Origin: Paenibacillus catalpae
GTDB taxonomy: Bacteria > Bacillota > Bacilli > Paenibacillales > Paenibacillaceae
Assembly (NCBI RefSeq): GCF_900112695.1
Contig: NZ_FOMT01000004.1
Location: forward strand, 620,001-684,000
DNA length: 64,000 nt
Direction: 5' to 3'
Shown: one piece after another, positions 50,079 to 58,548 of the stretch
Numbering within the stretch: the stretch's first letter is position 1
Layout of the letters: each line of letters starts with the position of its first letter
The notes under the pieces: model-generated
Seen by the model: only the letters and a program-made list of their open reading frames with translations
What the model was told of the DNA's origin: nothing
Databases searched by the model: none
Made by a program: the position numbers and the translations under genes

Positions 50079-51905
50079 TTATTGTCCTCCTATCCCCTGC
50101 GTCAGGTCGGCTTTGCCGAACTTCACCGCAAGGAAATATACCGTCATCACGATCGCGATAATGATCATCAGAATGACGTTCATCAGCTGCTCATAGCCCT
50201 TCTCAGCATAATAGAACGTAATGGTCGTCAGCGTCTCCGTCCGCGGGGTTATGAGCAGGATGATTAACTCCATCTCTTTCATGGCCCCGATAAATACGAG
50301 CAGGAAAGCCGACATTAGGCTCTTGCGATTAAGCGGCAGCAAAATCCTCCGGAACCGCGTAAACCAGGAAGCTCCGCTGATCTGAGCCGCTTCCTCCAGC
50401 TCTCGCCCGATCTGCATCATGGAGGCGCTGCCCGCTTTTACGGTGAACGGCAGTTCCTTAACGACGGTAATTAAAATAAGCAGTGTGATCGTCCCGTACA
50501 AGGCCGGAATGATGAAGGTTGGCTTCGCAAACATCGAGATATAGATCGCGGCGAGCGAGATGCCCGGAATGAGATACGGCAGGAAAGACACTTGATCCAC
50601 TGCCCGTCCCAGCCAGGATTGTCTGCCCCGCGCTACCACATAGCCAAGAATTAGGCCGATGACAGCTGCGATGACGGAGGAGACGCCTGCGATGTAGAGA
50701 GAGTTTTTCAACGCCAGTATGAAAATAGGATTTTGAAAGACGCCCTTCTCGCCGGTGTTAATGTCCGGATTCGAGCCTCCCCACCAGTAATGCATCGTAA
50801 AGTTGCTCAGCGAATACTCGCCTTCCTTCAGCATGAACGACTGGAGCAGCAGCACCAGCAAAGGCACTACGGAGATGATGATCATCCCCGCCGTTGCCAT
50901 GCCCGCCGCCGGATATCTCCAGCGTCCAAGGGAGGTTAAGGTTCGTGCGCTGTCCTTGCCCGTCACCGTTACGAAGCTGCGCCGCCGTCCAACGACCCGC
51001 TGGTTCAGATAAATCGTCACCATCGAGATGATCATAAGCGTCAGGCTGAGCACGTTCGCTTCGGTCGTCAGTCGGGATCGCATGCTGGAATACAGCATCG
51101 TTGAGATCATATAGAAGTTCACGGGCGTGCCGAGCAGAGCAGGAACCCCGTAGGAGCTGATGGCCTTGGTGAAGATCAGGATAAAGCCGGACAAGATCGA
51201 CGGCAGCACCAGCGGGAACACGATACGCCGCAGCACGGTCAGCCTTTTTGCGCCTGATACGCTTGCCGCTTCCTCCAGCTGACTATTCATGGAGCTTAAT
51301 GCTGCCCCAACGATCAGGAAGAAGAAGACGCTGTCGTGAATCGACAGGGAGATTACAATCGGCACAAAGCCGTACGACAGCCAGTCGGGCGGCGACACAT
51401 GGAGCAAAGCCTGCAAAATGCCTGGCGTCCCGCCGATTTTGCCATTTTTGAAGAAGGTCAGCCACGCTTGCGACAGGATCCATGAAGGCAGCAGGTACGG
51501 AATAACCGCCAGGAAGGAGATCGTCTTCTTCCACGGGATATTCGTCCGCACGACCAGCCACGCCAGCCCGCAGCCGAGCAGCATGGACAAGGCCGATACG
51601 GCAAAGCCAACGCCAAGCGAATTCAGGATTGGCTTATAGAACAAGCTCATGCTCATGTCGCTTGCCAACACCCGGGTCCAGTGATAGAGCGTGAAATGCC
51701 CCGGATCCGCCTCTCCCGTCAGCCTGACATCCTGCTGTCTCCATAGGAAGGTTGTATATAGAATCTTCAGTACGGGCCACACAATCGTATAGGCCAAAAA
51801 GAGAAGGGCTGCAAGCCCGATCAGATGAACGGGATTCGTCAGCCAGTTCAAGGTCTGGTTGTGCAGCCGCGGCCGCTTCACGGTCACCGCCGGTTTGTTC
51901 GCCAA
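50079..51905 (-). CDS. Fused ABC transporter permease (FbpB-like, two permease domains)
   Basis: This membrane protein has about 608 residues and two complete permease domains in tandem, each with six helices. The EAA-type cytoplasmic loops are near EEAASVSGAKRLTVLRRIVFP (in the first half) and EEAAQISGASWFTRFRRILL (in the second half), where the ATPase binds. Such fused permeases occur in ferric-iron and in phosphonate/hexose-phosphate importers. The TTG at 51905 after AAGGTGGAGAGAG is a likely start; the GTG at 51917 is an alternative. It follows the binding-protein gene by about 20 bases and precedes the ATPase gene by two. Confidence 0.88.
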   Translation of the reverse strand: MANKPAVTVKRPRLHNQTLNWLTNPVHLIGLAALLFLAYTIVWPVLKILYTTFLWRQQDVRLTGEADPGHFTLYHWTRVLASDMSMSLFYKPILNSLGVGFAVSALSMLLGCGLAWLVVRTNIPWKKTISFLAVIPYLLPSWILSQAWLTFFKNGKIGGTPGILQALLHVSPPDWLSYGFVPIVISLSIHDSVFFFLIVGAALSSMNSQLEEAASVSGAKRLTVLRRIVFPLVLPSILSGFILIFTKAISSYGVPALLGTPVNFYMISTMLYSSMRSRLTTEANVLSLTLMIISMVTIYLNQRVVGRRRSFVTVTGKDSARTLTSLGRWRYPAAGMATAGMIIISVVPLLVLLLQSFMLKEGEYSLSNFTMHYWWGGSNPDINTGEKGVFQNPIFILALKNSLYIAGVSSVIAAVIGLILGYVVARGRQSWLGRAVDQVSFLPYLIPGISLAAIYISMFAKPTFIIPALYGTITLLILITVVKELPFTVKAGSASMMQIGRELEEAAQISGASWFTRFRRILLPLNRKSLMSAFLLVFIGAMKEMELIILLITPRTETLTTITFYYAEKGYEQLMNVILMIIIAIVMTVYFLAVKFGKADLTQGIGGQ

Positions 51906-51923
51906 TTCTCTCTCCACCTTGCT

Positions 51924-53144
51924 TTATTTTTGTTTAATCCAGAAGTCGCGCACCTTCGGAGCCGTGTTGTACAGCTTGTCGCCGTCGAACAGCCACAGGT
52001 TGAGCTCCTCGAAGGAAATATCATTCTTCGTCTTCACGTCCGAACGCGGTACCCACGAGCCTACTTCGTTGAACGGAGCAAGCCCTTCGCCCGCGCCATC
52101 CTTCTCGCCCATCATCCAGCGGATGAACAGCTTCGCCGCCGCTTCATGCGGCGCTTTGTTTGCGATAAAGAAATAACCGGAGTCCGGAACGGAGGTTTTG
52201 GGCTTAATATCGTAAATCGGCGCGATCGTCCAGCCGTTCTCTTCGTTCTTCGAAACGTCGCCCGATACGGCAAGGCCAAGGGCGTCGCTTTTTGTTTTGC
52301 CGATGGCATCCAGCACGTCGTCACTGCCCTTGAGCACGATCAGACCGTTATCGAACAGCTCCTGGATGAACTCGTAGCCGGCATTTTCCGTCCCGTTAAG
52401 GACGATGTCCTTGCCGAACTTCTCTTTGTAAGCTGCCGCCATGTCATCACTGTTGATGACCATTGTCGTGAACAGATCCATGAACGCCGGGGAGCTGAGC
52501 GGGTCGGCCGTGTACACCTTGCCCTTGAACTCCGGAGTCGTGAGATCCCACCAGTTCGTCACGGGTGCTTCGGTATATGTAGATTTGTTATAGAAAAGAG
52601 TCCGGAACTCCACGTAGTTCGCATAAGCTTCCGCCTGCGTGCGGTAAGGCTCATCCACCATTGGCGCGATATCCTCCGGCAGGTATTTGAGGTAACGGCC
52701 TGTCAGAACCATCTCTTCCTCCACCGCTCCGCTGACTTCCTTCGTAATAATGACGTCAGGGTTGAACTGTCCTGCGTCCTGCTCCTTCGTCACCTTGTCC
52801 ATCATCTCATCGGATTTGACCTTGCTCACTTCTACCTTGATGCCCGGATATTGCTTCATAAAAGTTTCCGCCGCATCGTTCGCGCGACCGGAGGTCGAAT
52901 AAACAACGACTTTGCCTTCTTCCTTCGCCTTTGCATACAAAGCGTCAACCGATTCTTCTGCCGGAGCAGCGGATTGTTCTGCGGCTGGTGCTGGTGCGTT
53001 TGCATTCGTGCTTGCTGGCGCGTCCGTTGGCACGGCGTTCGAGAGTGTATTCGAGCTCTTGTTGTCTCCGCATGCGGACATAATGGCCATCGCAGACACC
53101 AGTGTCATCAGCACCAGAGCTGGCTTTTTCTTCGAAATGAACAT
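51924..53144 (-). CDS. ABC transporter substrate-binding lipoprotein (AfuA/FbpA-like)
   Basis: This lipoprotein has 406 residues. The lipoprotein signal peptide MFISKKKPALVLMTLVSAM is followed by AIMSACGDN, where the Cys is lipidated. After a Pro/Ala/Glu-rich linker (about 35-70), the type II periplasmic-binding fold shows VVVYSTSGRANDAAETFM, YPGIKVEVSKVKSDEMM and the hinge LYNKSTYTEAPVTNWWDL. This is the family that binds ferric iron, 2-aminoethylphosphonate or sugar phosphates; no set of iron-binding Tyr pairs is obvious to me. It is the first gene of the operon and has AGGAGGAAA before its ATG. Together with the PHP enzyme and RpiR regulator, a phosphorylated organic compound is the most likely cargo. 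Confidence 0.9.
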   Translation of the reverse strand: MFISKKKPALVLMTLVSAMAIMSACGDNKSSNTLSNAVPTDAPASTNANAPAPAAEQSAAPAEESVDALYAKAKEEGKVVVYSTSGRANDAAETFMKQYPGIKVEVSKVKSDEMMDKVTKEQDAGQFNPDVIITKEVSGAVEEEMVLTGRYLKYLPEDIAPMVDEPYRTQAEAYANYVEFRTLFYNKSTYTEAPVTNWWDLTTPEFKGKVYTADPLSSPAFMDLFTTMVINSDDMAAAYKEKFGKDIVLNGTENAGYEFIQELFDNGLIVLKGSDDVLDAIGKTKSDALGLAVSGDVSKNEENGWTIAPIYDIKPKTSVPDSGYFFIANKAPHEAAAKLFIRWMMGEKDGAGEGLAPFNEVGSWVPRSDVKTKNDISFEELNLWLFDGDKLYNTAPKVRDFWIKQK

Positions 53145-53385
53145 AAGGATAATTTCCTCCTATGAGATGGGCTCTCTCCAAGTCCTCATCTTTGTTTGTC
53201 TCTCGAGTTAGATGATAGAGCCCGATTGTAAGAGGCATGTTACGGCCATGTGGAGTTTTAGTAAAAAACTATTATTTTTTAGGACATGAAAGTTTTTATT
53301 CATTTTTCATGCACCGAGCAGAAAGGCAATTGCATTTAAAGGAAATGCTTTTCGGTCATGCGAATACTTATAGAGGACTAATCTG

Positions 53386-53667
53386 ATGAGTAGGAGGCAG
53401 TTTGGCTTGACTAGATCGATTTTCCATATCGTTGCAAGCATCGTATGCATTCTATTGCCGGTAATCTTCTTGCTGTATATGTTTTGGGATATGCATCAGC
53501 CGAAGATTGGACCCGTCGGCGACGGCAAACCCAATTACCCTACATTTATTCTATTAGTGCCTATAATAAGTTGCTTCCTGATGGGAGTCTTGAATTTGCC
53601 TGTCGGAATTTCGCGTTATAGACAACAGAAAAGGAATCACCAACATGACAAAGATAATAATGTCTAG
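53386..53667 (+). CDS. Small two-helix membrane protein
   Basis: This protein has 93 residues with two membrane segments, IVASIVCILLPVIFLLYMFW (about 15-35) and FILLVPIISCFLMGVLNLPV (about 55-75), and an outside loop DMHQPKIGPVGDGKPNYP between them, ending with a charged tail RYRQQKRNHQHDKDNNV. The ATG at 53386 has GAGGAC nearby. It stands alone, before a repeat-filled gap. I do not recognise a family. Confidence 0.6.
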   Translation: MSRRQFGLTRSIFHIVASIVCILLPVIFLLYMFWDMHQPKIGPVGDGKPNYPTFILLVPIISCFLMGVLNLPVGISRYRQQKRNHQHDKDNNV

Positions 53668-54035
53668 TTATACGGACCTGATCGTCGGCAGCTTGGACAT
53701 TTTGACACCCAGGGCTGTCGCCGCTTCATCATCATAGGCCCTCTCATACCCTACGTTGGATTTTGTCCAGCATAATCTCCTCCTTGCAACTAACTCCATA
53801 ACCTACGTTGGATTTCATACAGCAGAATTTACTAGTGCAGCCTCAAACTAGCTCATCACCGCCAATTCCATTGGATAGAATCCAGCGTAGCCGAACTATC
53901 TTCACGTTTCCGCACTATTTTACTGGACTAACTCCAACCTAGCCCCTGCCGCGCCCACTAGTCATCACACGAGCCGATTGATATATTCTTTATAGGTATA
54001 ATTTAGAGGAACGCTCGATGGGAGAGTGCCAAGCA
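53668..54035. other. Gene-free gap with four dispersed repeat copies
   Basis: No gene is visible. It holds four copies of the CTACGTTGGAT repeat, two in each orientation, and a short upstream segment (GATCGTCGGCAGCTTGG near 53685) that resembles the sequence beside the copy at 61753. Confidence 0.55.
53751..53944. repeat. Dispersed intergenic repeat cluster, four copies
   Basis: Copies: 53751-53778 (plus, CTACGTTGGATTTTGTCCAG core), 53802-53830 (plus, CTACGTTGGATTTCATACAG core), 53864-53892 (minus, reverse complement GGCTACGCTGGATTCTATCC core) and 53916-53944 (minus, reverse complement GGCTAGGTTGGAGTTAGTCC core). Confidence 0.75.
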
Positions 54036-54137
54036 ATGGGAGCATGGGGACCCTGGATTTCAGGAGCGGAGAAAGATTTCGAAGAACGCAAAAAGGTCCT
54101 CTACGCGTTCAAGCATCAATTACTTGATTCCAACTAG
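54036..54137 (+). pseudogene. Truncated DUF4259-like fragment
   Basis: The frame from the ATG at 54036, after GGGAGAG, reads MGAWGPWISGAEKDFEERKK and ends after 33 residues (HQLLDSN). The MGAWG start is typical of DUF4259 proteins, which are much longer, so this is probably a truncated relic, or a small real peptide. The WYL regulator gene follows 30 bases later. Confidence 0.45.
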
Positions 54138-54166
54138 CAATCAATGAGTACACCGGAGGAAGCAAA

Positions 54167-55114
54167 ATGAACAAAACCGATCGGCAGCTCGCCATCATGC
54201 TTGAGTTGCAGCGGAGCAAGGTAGTACGAGCGGAGGATTTGGCTGCTTTGTTTGAGACAAGCGTGCGGACCATCTATCGGGACATCCAAGCCTTGAGCGA
54301 GACGGGCATTCCCATCTTTGGCGCTCCCGGTCATGGCTATTCCCTGATGGAAGGCTATTTTCTGCCGCCCATCGGATTTTCGGCTGAAGAAGCGGTAGCC
54401 CTGCTGCTTGGCGCAGACTTTATCGAGCAGCGGCTCGATGGCGATTACGGAAGAGCAGCAAAAGCTGCGAAGAGCAAGATTGAAGCTATCCTTCCGGAGA
54501 CTGTACGTGACGAATCGATACGCGTCCGGGAAACGATGCGGCTCCTGAACGCCGGAGAGCCAAGAACCGGCATGAACGAAAAAGACACTCTCGGACAAGT
54601 GCGGCGCGCTATCCTGGAGCGTCGTAAAATAAGCTTCTCCTATAAGAAAAAGACGCCGGAAGCGGACGGCAACCGTAAGAGTATCCGCGAGGTAGCCCCT
54701 TACGGATTGGTCTTTGCCCAGGGCAATTGGATGCTGATCGGGCATTGCGGGCTGCGCCAGGATATCCGCCATTTCCGGTTATCGCGAATGACGGAGCTTG
54801 TCGTGCTCGACACGCCGTTTGCCATGCCGCCCGGGTTCAACCTAAGCCTTTACCGTCCGCAGGATGACCGCAGCGAGCATGTATGGATTCGGGCTAACCC
54901 CGAGATTGCCGATAAAATCGCCGAGACCGGAAACTTTTATATCGAATCCGCCGAGGAGCGCGAGGGTGGTCTCTGGGTACACTTGCGCGTTCGTGCGCCG
55001 GAGGAAATCCTTCATCTTATCCTTAGCTGGGGCGGAGACGTTGAAGTTATGGAACCAGAGTCTTTACGCTTCCGCGTTCGGGAAGAAGCCGAAAAAATGT
55101 TCAAACGCTACTGA
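54167..55114 (+). CDS. YafY-type WYL-domain transcriptional regulator
   Basis: This regulator has 315 residues. The N-terminal HTH_11 domain (about 5-60; RQLAIMLELQRSKVVRAEDL; AALFETSVRTIYRDIQALSE) binds DNA, the middle is helical, and the WYL domain (about 140-225) contains RRKISFSYKKKTPEA, YGLVFAQGNWMLIGHCGL and RHFRLSRMTELVV, followed by the WCX extension. WYL domains are thought to bind nucleotides or nucleic-acid ligands and often control defence or stress genes. The ATG at 54167 follows CCGGAGGA. A terminator follows it and then the DinB gene. The regulated target is not visible; the next gene is a candidate. Confidence 0.9.
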   Translation: MNKTDRQLAIMLELQRSKVVRAEDLAALFETSVRTIYRDIQALSETGIPIFGAPGHGYSLMEGYFLPPIGFSAEEAVALLLGADFIEQRLDGDYGRAAKAAKSKIEAILPETVRDESIRVRETMRLLNAGEPRTGMNEKDTLGQVRRAILERRKISFSYKKKTPEADGNRKSIREVAPYGLVFAQGNWMLIGHCGLRQDIRHFRLSRMTELVVLDTPFAMPPGFNLSLYRPQDDRSEHVWIRANPEIADKIAETGNFYIESAEEREGGLWVHLRVRAPEEILHLILSWGGDVEVMEPESLRFRVREEAEKMFKRY

Positions 55115-55138
55115 CATACTGTTGTCAGTAGCGTTCTT
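55106..55138 (+). terminator. Terminator of the WYL regulator gene
   Basis: CGCTACTGACA and TGTCAGTAGCG form a perfect 11-base stem with a 6-base loop, followed by TTCTTTT. It overlaps the stop codon. Confidence 0.85.
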
Positions 55139-55180
55139 TTATATTGGGAATATCCCAAATATAGAAGGAGTGTTATTGAA

Positions 55181-55714
55181 ATGAGAAGCACAACAGAAGC
55201 CTTGCAGGCCTTTCAAAAATCGGTCGATCGGTATATAGATGAACTGAATCAATTCAGCATGGAGCAATTGCTCGCAAAGCCAAGCGAGGAAGAATGGTCG
55301 ATTGGACAAATGTATGTTCATTTAATTCGGTCCGCTCAATACTTGCATCTGCGCAACGTTGATCAATGTATCGCAGGCAACGAGGCGGTGTCGGAGGGCA
55401 CAGGGAAAAAAACAGAGAACGGAAAGAAAGCCTTCGAGCTTGGAAGTTTTCCGCCTATTCGGATACGAGTCCCGGCTTCGCCTCAGTACACACCGAATCA
55501 GCCGGAGAGTAAGGAGCAGTTGATCGCAGGGCTTCAAGACGTAGCGGAACGCATGAAACATACGGAACCAGCATTAATTCAAGCCCCTCTAGAGCATACA
55601 GTCCCCCATCCCAATTTTGGAGCTTTAAATGCTGCAGAGTGGTTTTTACTGGTAGAGATGCACTACCGGCATCATTTCTTGCAGTTGGAACGTTTGAAAG
55701 CCATTGGAGCTTAA
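55181..55714 (+). CDS. DinB-family protein
   Basis: This protein has 177 residues and the four-helix DinB/DUF664 fold, with metal-binding His residues in WSIGQMYVHLIRSAQYLHL and near the end, VEMHYRHHFLQLERL (three His). Members are thiol-dependent transferases or metal-dependent enzymes of mostly unknown substrate. Residues 75-105 (GTGKKTENGKKAFELGSF) form a basic loop. The ATG at 55181 follows AAGGAGTG. It is 66 bases after the WYL regulator gene and in the same direction, behind a terminator. A terminator follows it. Confidence 0.85.
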   Translation: MRSTTEALQAFQKSVDRYIDELNQFSMEQLLAKPSEEEWSIGQMYVHLIRSAQYLHLRNVDQCIAGNEAVSEGTGKKTENGKKAFELGSFPPIRIRVPASPQYTPNQPESKEQLIAGLQDVAERMKHTEPALIQAPLEHTVPHPNFGALNAAEWFLLVEMHYRHHFLQLERLKAIGA

Positions 55715-55758
55715 AGGACCTGACACATAGCAGCATAACTATATTAAGTAAGTTCCCT

Positions 55759-55794
55759 AAAGGAGCAGAAGCTATAGGCCGCAGCTCCTTTTTT
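55759..55794 (+). terminator. Terminator of the DinB gene
   Basis: AAAGGAGC and GCTCCTTT pair around a 16-base loop and are followed by a T run. Confidence 0.75.
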
Positions 55795-55812
55795 GGTTTT
55801 TTGATTCCTCCT

Positions 55813-55898
55813 CTACGTTGGATATTGTCCGGCATAATCGCATACCTCGTTTCGTTTGACCCTCTTTCCCGCCTTACGTTGAATTTCATCTAGTAAAA
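55813..55898 (+). repeat. Two dispersed intergenic repeat copies
   Basis: 55813-55840 (CTACGTTGGATATTGTCCGG core) and 55873-55898 (TTACGTTGAATTTCATCTAG core) fit the same consensus as the copies near 53.8 kb, both on the plus strand. Confidence 0.7.
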
Positions 55899-56246
55899 AA
55901 ACCCTTAATGGCGTTTCAGCTCTAATTTATTAGAGCCTTTAAATACACGTGTCATAAAACTTAACATTTATGTTATAGGTTTTGCACTCTAAAGAGATCC
56001 CTCAAGAGAAAACGATTAAAACGTATAAAACATAACATTTAAGCGGTTTCTTCAGCTTTCTACTCGTTTGATTTACTTAGCTAACATAACTAATATAAAG
56101 CGATAGACTGATAGAGAGATTCAAGGGAGGAACATTTTATGTAATATTAATGTCATATATTATAGAGATTTCTTTAGCAGTTTTGTCTACCAAGTTATTA
56201 TATTTGACATTAATAGACTGGCCTGTGCCAATCCAAGGAGGACGCC

Positions 56247-58433
56247 ATGATTAAACCGATTATTAAATTTACCAGTCTTCTGCTGCTGGGCAGCATGCTT
56301 ATCTACTCCACTCCGCTCCTGAACACCACCGGCGCATACGCCAACGCTTCGACGAGCACGTCTCTCGTTCAGGAACAGACTCAAGCTCAAGCGCCAAATG
56401 CGATGGTTCAGCTATCCGGCCCTGCGCTCACTTCGGTTGGTGACAGCTTCAACGTAACGGTATCGCTGACGGGCGCGACCGGCGATGCGACCGCGGGAAA
56501 ATTCATTTTCGAATATGACCCTGCTCAGTTTGACTACATTTCCGCTGCGTCGGCCAACTCGGCAGTCAGCATTGCCGGCGTAAACGCCGAGACCGGCAAG
56601 GTCACCATCGTAACAACGGATACAACGGGAAGCTTGACAACTGTCGGCTCCATCCTTACCTTGACTTTCAAAGCCAACGCCGCCACAGACCTTAGCGGAA
56701 TCAGCGGCACCGTAGAGCTCGGCATGGACGACGGCAGCACGGTTCAAACGCCGGAGGAATCGGTAGCCGTCCAAATTACCGACGCCGCCCAGGGTGATCT
56801 GAACGCCAACAGCGTCATCGATGTCGGCGATCTCTCCGTCCTGATCAAATACTTCGGCATTCATTCGGATGACCCGAACTGGCCTAAAGTCGCTAATGGC
56901 GATTTCAACAAGGACAACACGATCGATCTGCAGGATCTGGCTTCCCTGGGCAAAAAGGTGCTCTACGACAACGGCCAGCCGTTCCAGCTGATGGAAGCCG
57001 ATATCATGAGCATTCAGAACGCCATCGCCGCAGGCAAGCTTACTTCGGAGCAGCTCGTTCAGATGTACCTGGACCGGATCAACGAATTCGATGATGACAT
57101 CAATTCCCTCATTACGATCAATCCGGATGCGCTGGCGACTGCGAAAGCGCTGGACGACGAGCGCAAGGAGAAAGGTCCGCGCGGTCTCATGCACGGCATC
57201 CCGATTATCGTCAAGGATAACTACGACACCATTGGCATGCCGACAAGCGCCGGATGCACTTGTCTCAAGGACAATCAGACGGTCAGCGACGCCTTCATGA
57301 TCAAGAAGCTGAAGGATGCCGGCGCCATCATCTTGGCTAAAGCCAACCTGAGCGAATTTGCCATTAATACAGATACGAACAGCTCGCTTGGCGGCCAAAC
57401 GAAGAATCCTTACGATTTGACCAAAAATCCAGGCGGTTCCAGCGGCGGTACGGGCGCATCGCTTGCATCCAACTTCGCCGTAGCCGGTCTTGGCACCGAT
57501 ACGGGCGGATCGATCCGCATCCCTTCTTCCTGGAACAGCATTGTCGGCATCCGTCCGACGATCGGACTGACGAGCCGCGACGGCATCATTCCGCTCGCGC
57601 TGTCGCAGGACGTCGGCGGACCGATGGCCAGAACGGTATCCGACGCCGCCGTTTTGCTCGACGCGGTCAGCGGCTATGATCCGAACGATATCGTCACGGC
57701 CGGCAGCTTCGGCAAGAAACCGGTCAGCTATACCAAATACTTGGACAAAAACGGACTAAAAGGCGCGCGCATTGGCCTCGTCTTGGATAGCAGCGTTGTC
57801 GGAACCAACCAGGAGGCACTTGGTCTTCTGAATAACGCCGCTCAGGATATGCGGGATCAAGGCGCGACGGTGATCGGGGTCAACATTCCTAGCGTCGCGG
57901 ATATTATGAAATACCCAAGCCTCAGCGGCTATGAATTCAAATTCAACCTGAACGACTACCTGTCCAACGCGCGGATGGTCGACCCGGCCGTTGTCCGCTA
58001 TCATTCGCTGAAGGACATCATTGACTCGGGCAGCGATTTCCTTTCATCGCTGAAGAGTACGTTGAATACACGTAACAACGTCGAGTCGCTCGATACACAG
58101 GAATACAAGGATATCGTACTGTTCCGTACGCGCACGACCCAGCAGTCGCTGCTCAGCTTGATGGCAAGCAACGATCTTGACGCGATCTTGTATCTTTCGA
58201 CTACGGGACCTGCGGGTTCAAGCTCCGGCAATGCCAACCGATTGAGCCCCTTCTCCGGCTTCCCCGCTATTAGCGTTCCGGCCGGATACGTGTCCAGCGG
58301 CCTTCCGGTCGGCATCGAGCTTCTCGGACGCCCTTACGAAGAAGGCGAGTTGATCAAGCTTGGCTATGCTTACGAACAAGCTACGCATCACCGCGTAGCG
58401 CCGAATTCGGTTCCAGCTTTGTCCGGCAAATAA
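56247..58433 (+). CDS. Secreted amidase with N-terminal cohesin and dockerin domains
   Basis: This protein has 728 residues. A signal peptide (about 1-35) ends near GAYANA. Residues about 53-178 form a cohesin-type beta domain (GPALTSVGDSFNVTVSL; GKFIFEYDPAQFDYI). Residues about 183-243 are a type I-like dockerin with two calcium loops (DLNANSVIDVGDLSVL and DFNKDNTIDLQDLASL). From about 245 to 720 is an amidase-signature enzyme with the Ser-cisSer-Lys triad: Lys in IVKDN (about 322), Ser in GGSSGGTGAS (about 398), and the nucleophile Ser in DTGGSIRIPSS (about 422). Substrates could be peptide or acyl amides. The ATG at 56247 follows CAAGGAGG. A gene for a second cohesin protein with SLH anchors follows, so the pair may assemble on the surface. 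Confidence 0.9.
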   Translation: MIKPIIKFTSLLLLGSMLIYSTPLLNTTGAYANASTSTSLVQEQTQAQAPNAMVQLSGPALTSVGDSFNVTVSLTGATGDATAGKFIFEYDPAQFDYISAASANSAVSIAGVNAETGKVTIVTTDTTGSLTTVGSILTLTFKANAATDLSGISGTVELGMDDGSTVQTPEESVAVQITDAAQGDLNANSVIDVGDLSVLIKYFGIHSDDPNWPKVANGDFNKDNTIDLQDLASLGKKVLYDNGQPFQLMEADIMSIQNAIAAGKLTSEQLVQMYLDRINEFDDDINSLITINPDALATAKALDDERKEKGPRGLMHGIPIIVKDNYDTIGMPTSAGCTCLKDNQTVSDAFMIKKLKDAGAIILAKANLSEFAINTDTNSSLGGQTKNPYDLTKNPGGSSGGTGASLASNFAVAGLGTDTGGSIRIPSSWNSIVGIRPTIGLTSRDGIIPLALSQDVGGPMARTVSDAAVLLDAVSGYDPNDIVTAGSFGKKPVSYTKYLDKNGLKGARIGLVLDSSVVGTNQEALGLLNNAAQDMRDQGATVIGVNIPSVADIMKYPSLSGYEFKFNLNDYLSNARMVDPAVVRYHSLKDIIDSGSDFLSSLKSTLNTRNNVESLDTQEYKDIVLFRTRTTQQSLLSLMASNDLDAILYLSTTGPAGSSSGNANRLSPFSGFPAISVPAGYVSSGLPVGIELLGRPYEEGELIKLGYAYEQATHHRVAPNSVPALSGK

Positions 58434-58548
58434 GGTCCAAGGAACGTGACTGTAGAGCGGAGAGGCGGACAAAACATGTCCCCCTTCGCCTCTTCCCCCG
58501 TTTCCGCATTCGCCGGCGTTTCACTATACGAGAAAGGACGAACCTGTT

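Larger units (their letters stand above)
55715..56246. other. Gene-free leader region before the amidase gene
   Basis: No credible gene is present. It holds a terminator (55759-55794), two dispersed repeat copies (55813-55840 and 55873-55898), an AT-rich tract with near-repeats TTAACATTTATGTTA and ATAACATTTAAG, and, at 56139, a start codon followed at once by a stop (ATGTAA) behind a strong GGGAGGA site. The last 25 bases hold the amidase ribosome binding site. Confidence 0.5.

Noticed and set aside
51825..53165. 446-residue plus-strand open frame opposite the substrate-binding protein gene
   Set aside because: It lies entirely antisense to the ABC lipoprotein gene, has an Arg/His-rich composition typical of antisense frames in GC-rich genes, and has no domain or start signal.
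56208..56236. TTGACA at 56208 as an amidase promoter
   Set aside because: No acceptable -10 element lies 16-18 bases downstream before the ribosome binding site.
56412..57398. 328-residue minus-strand open frame opposite the amidase gene
   Set aside because: Antisense shadow of a clearly coding gene with recognisable cohesin, dockerin and amidase motifs on the other strand.
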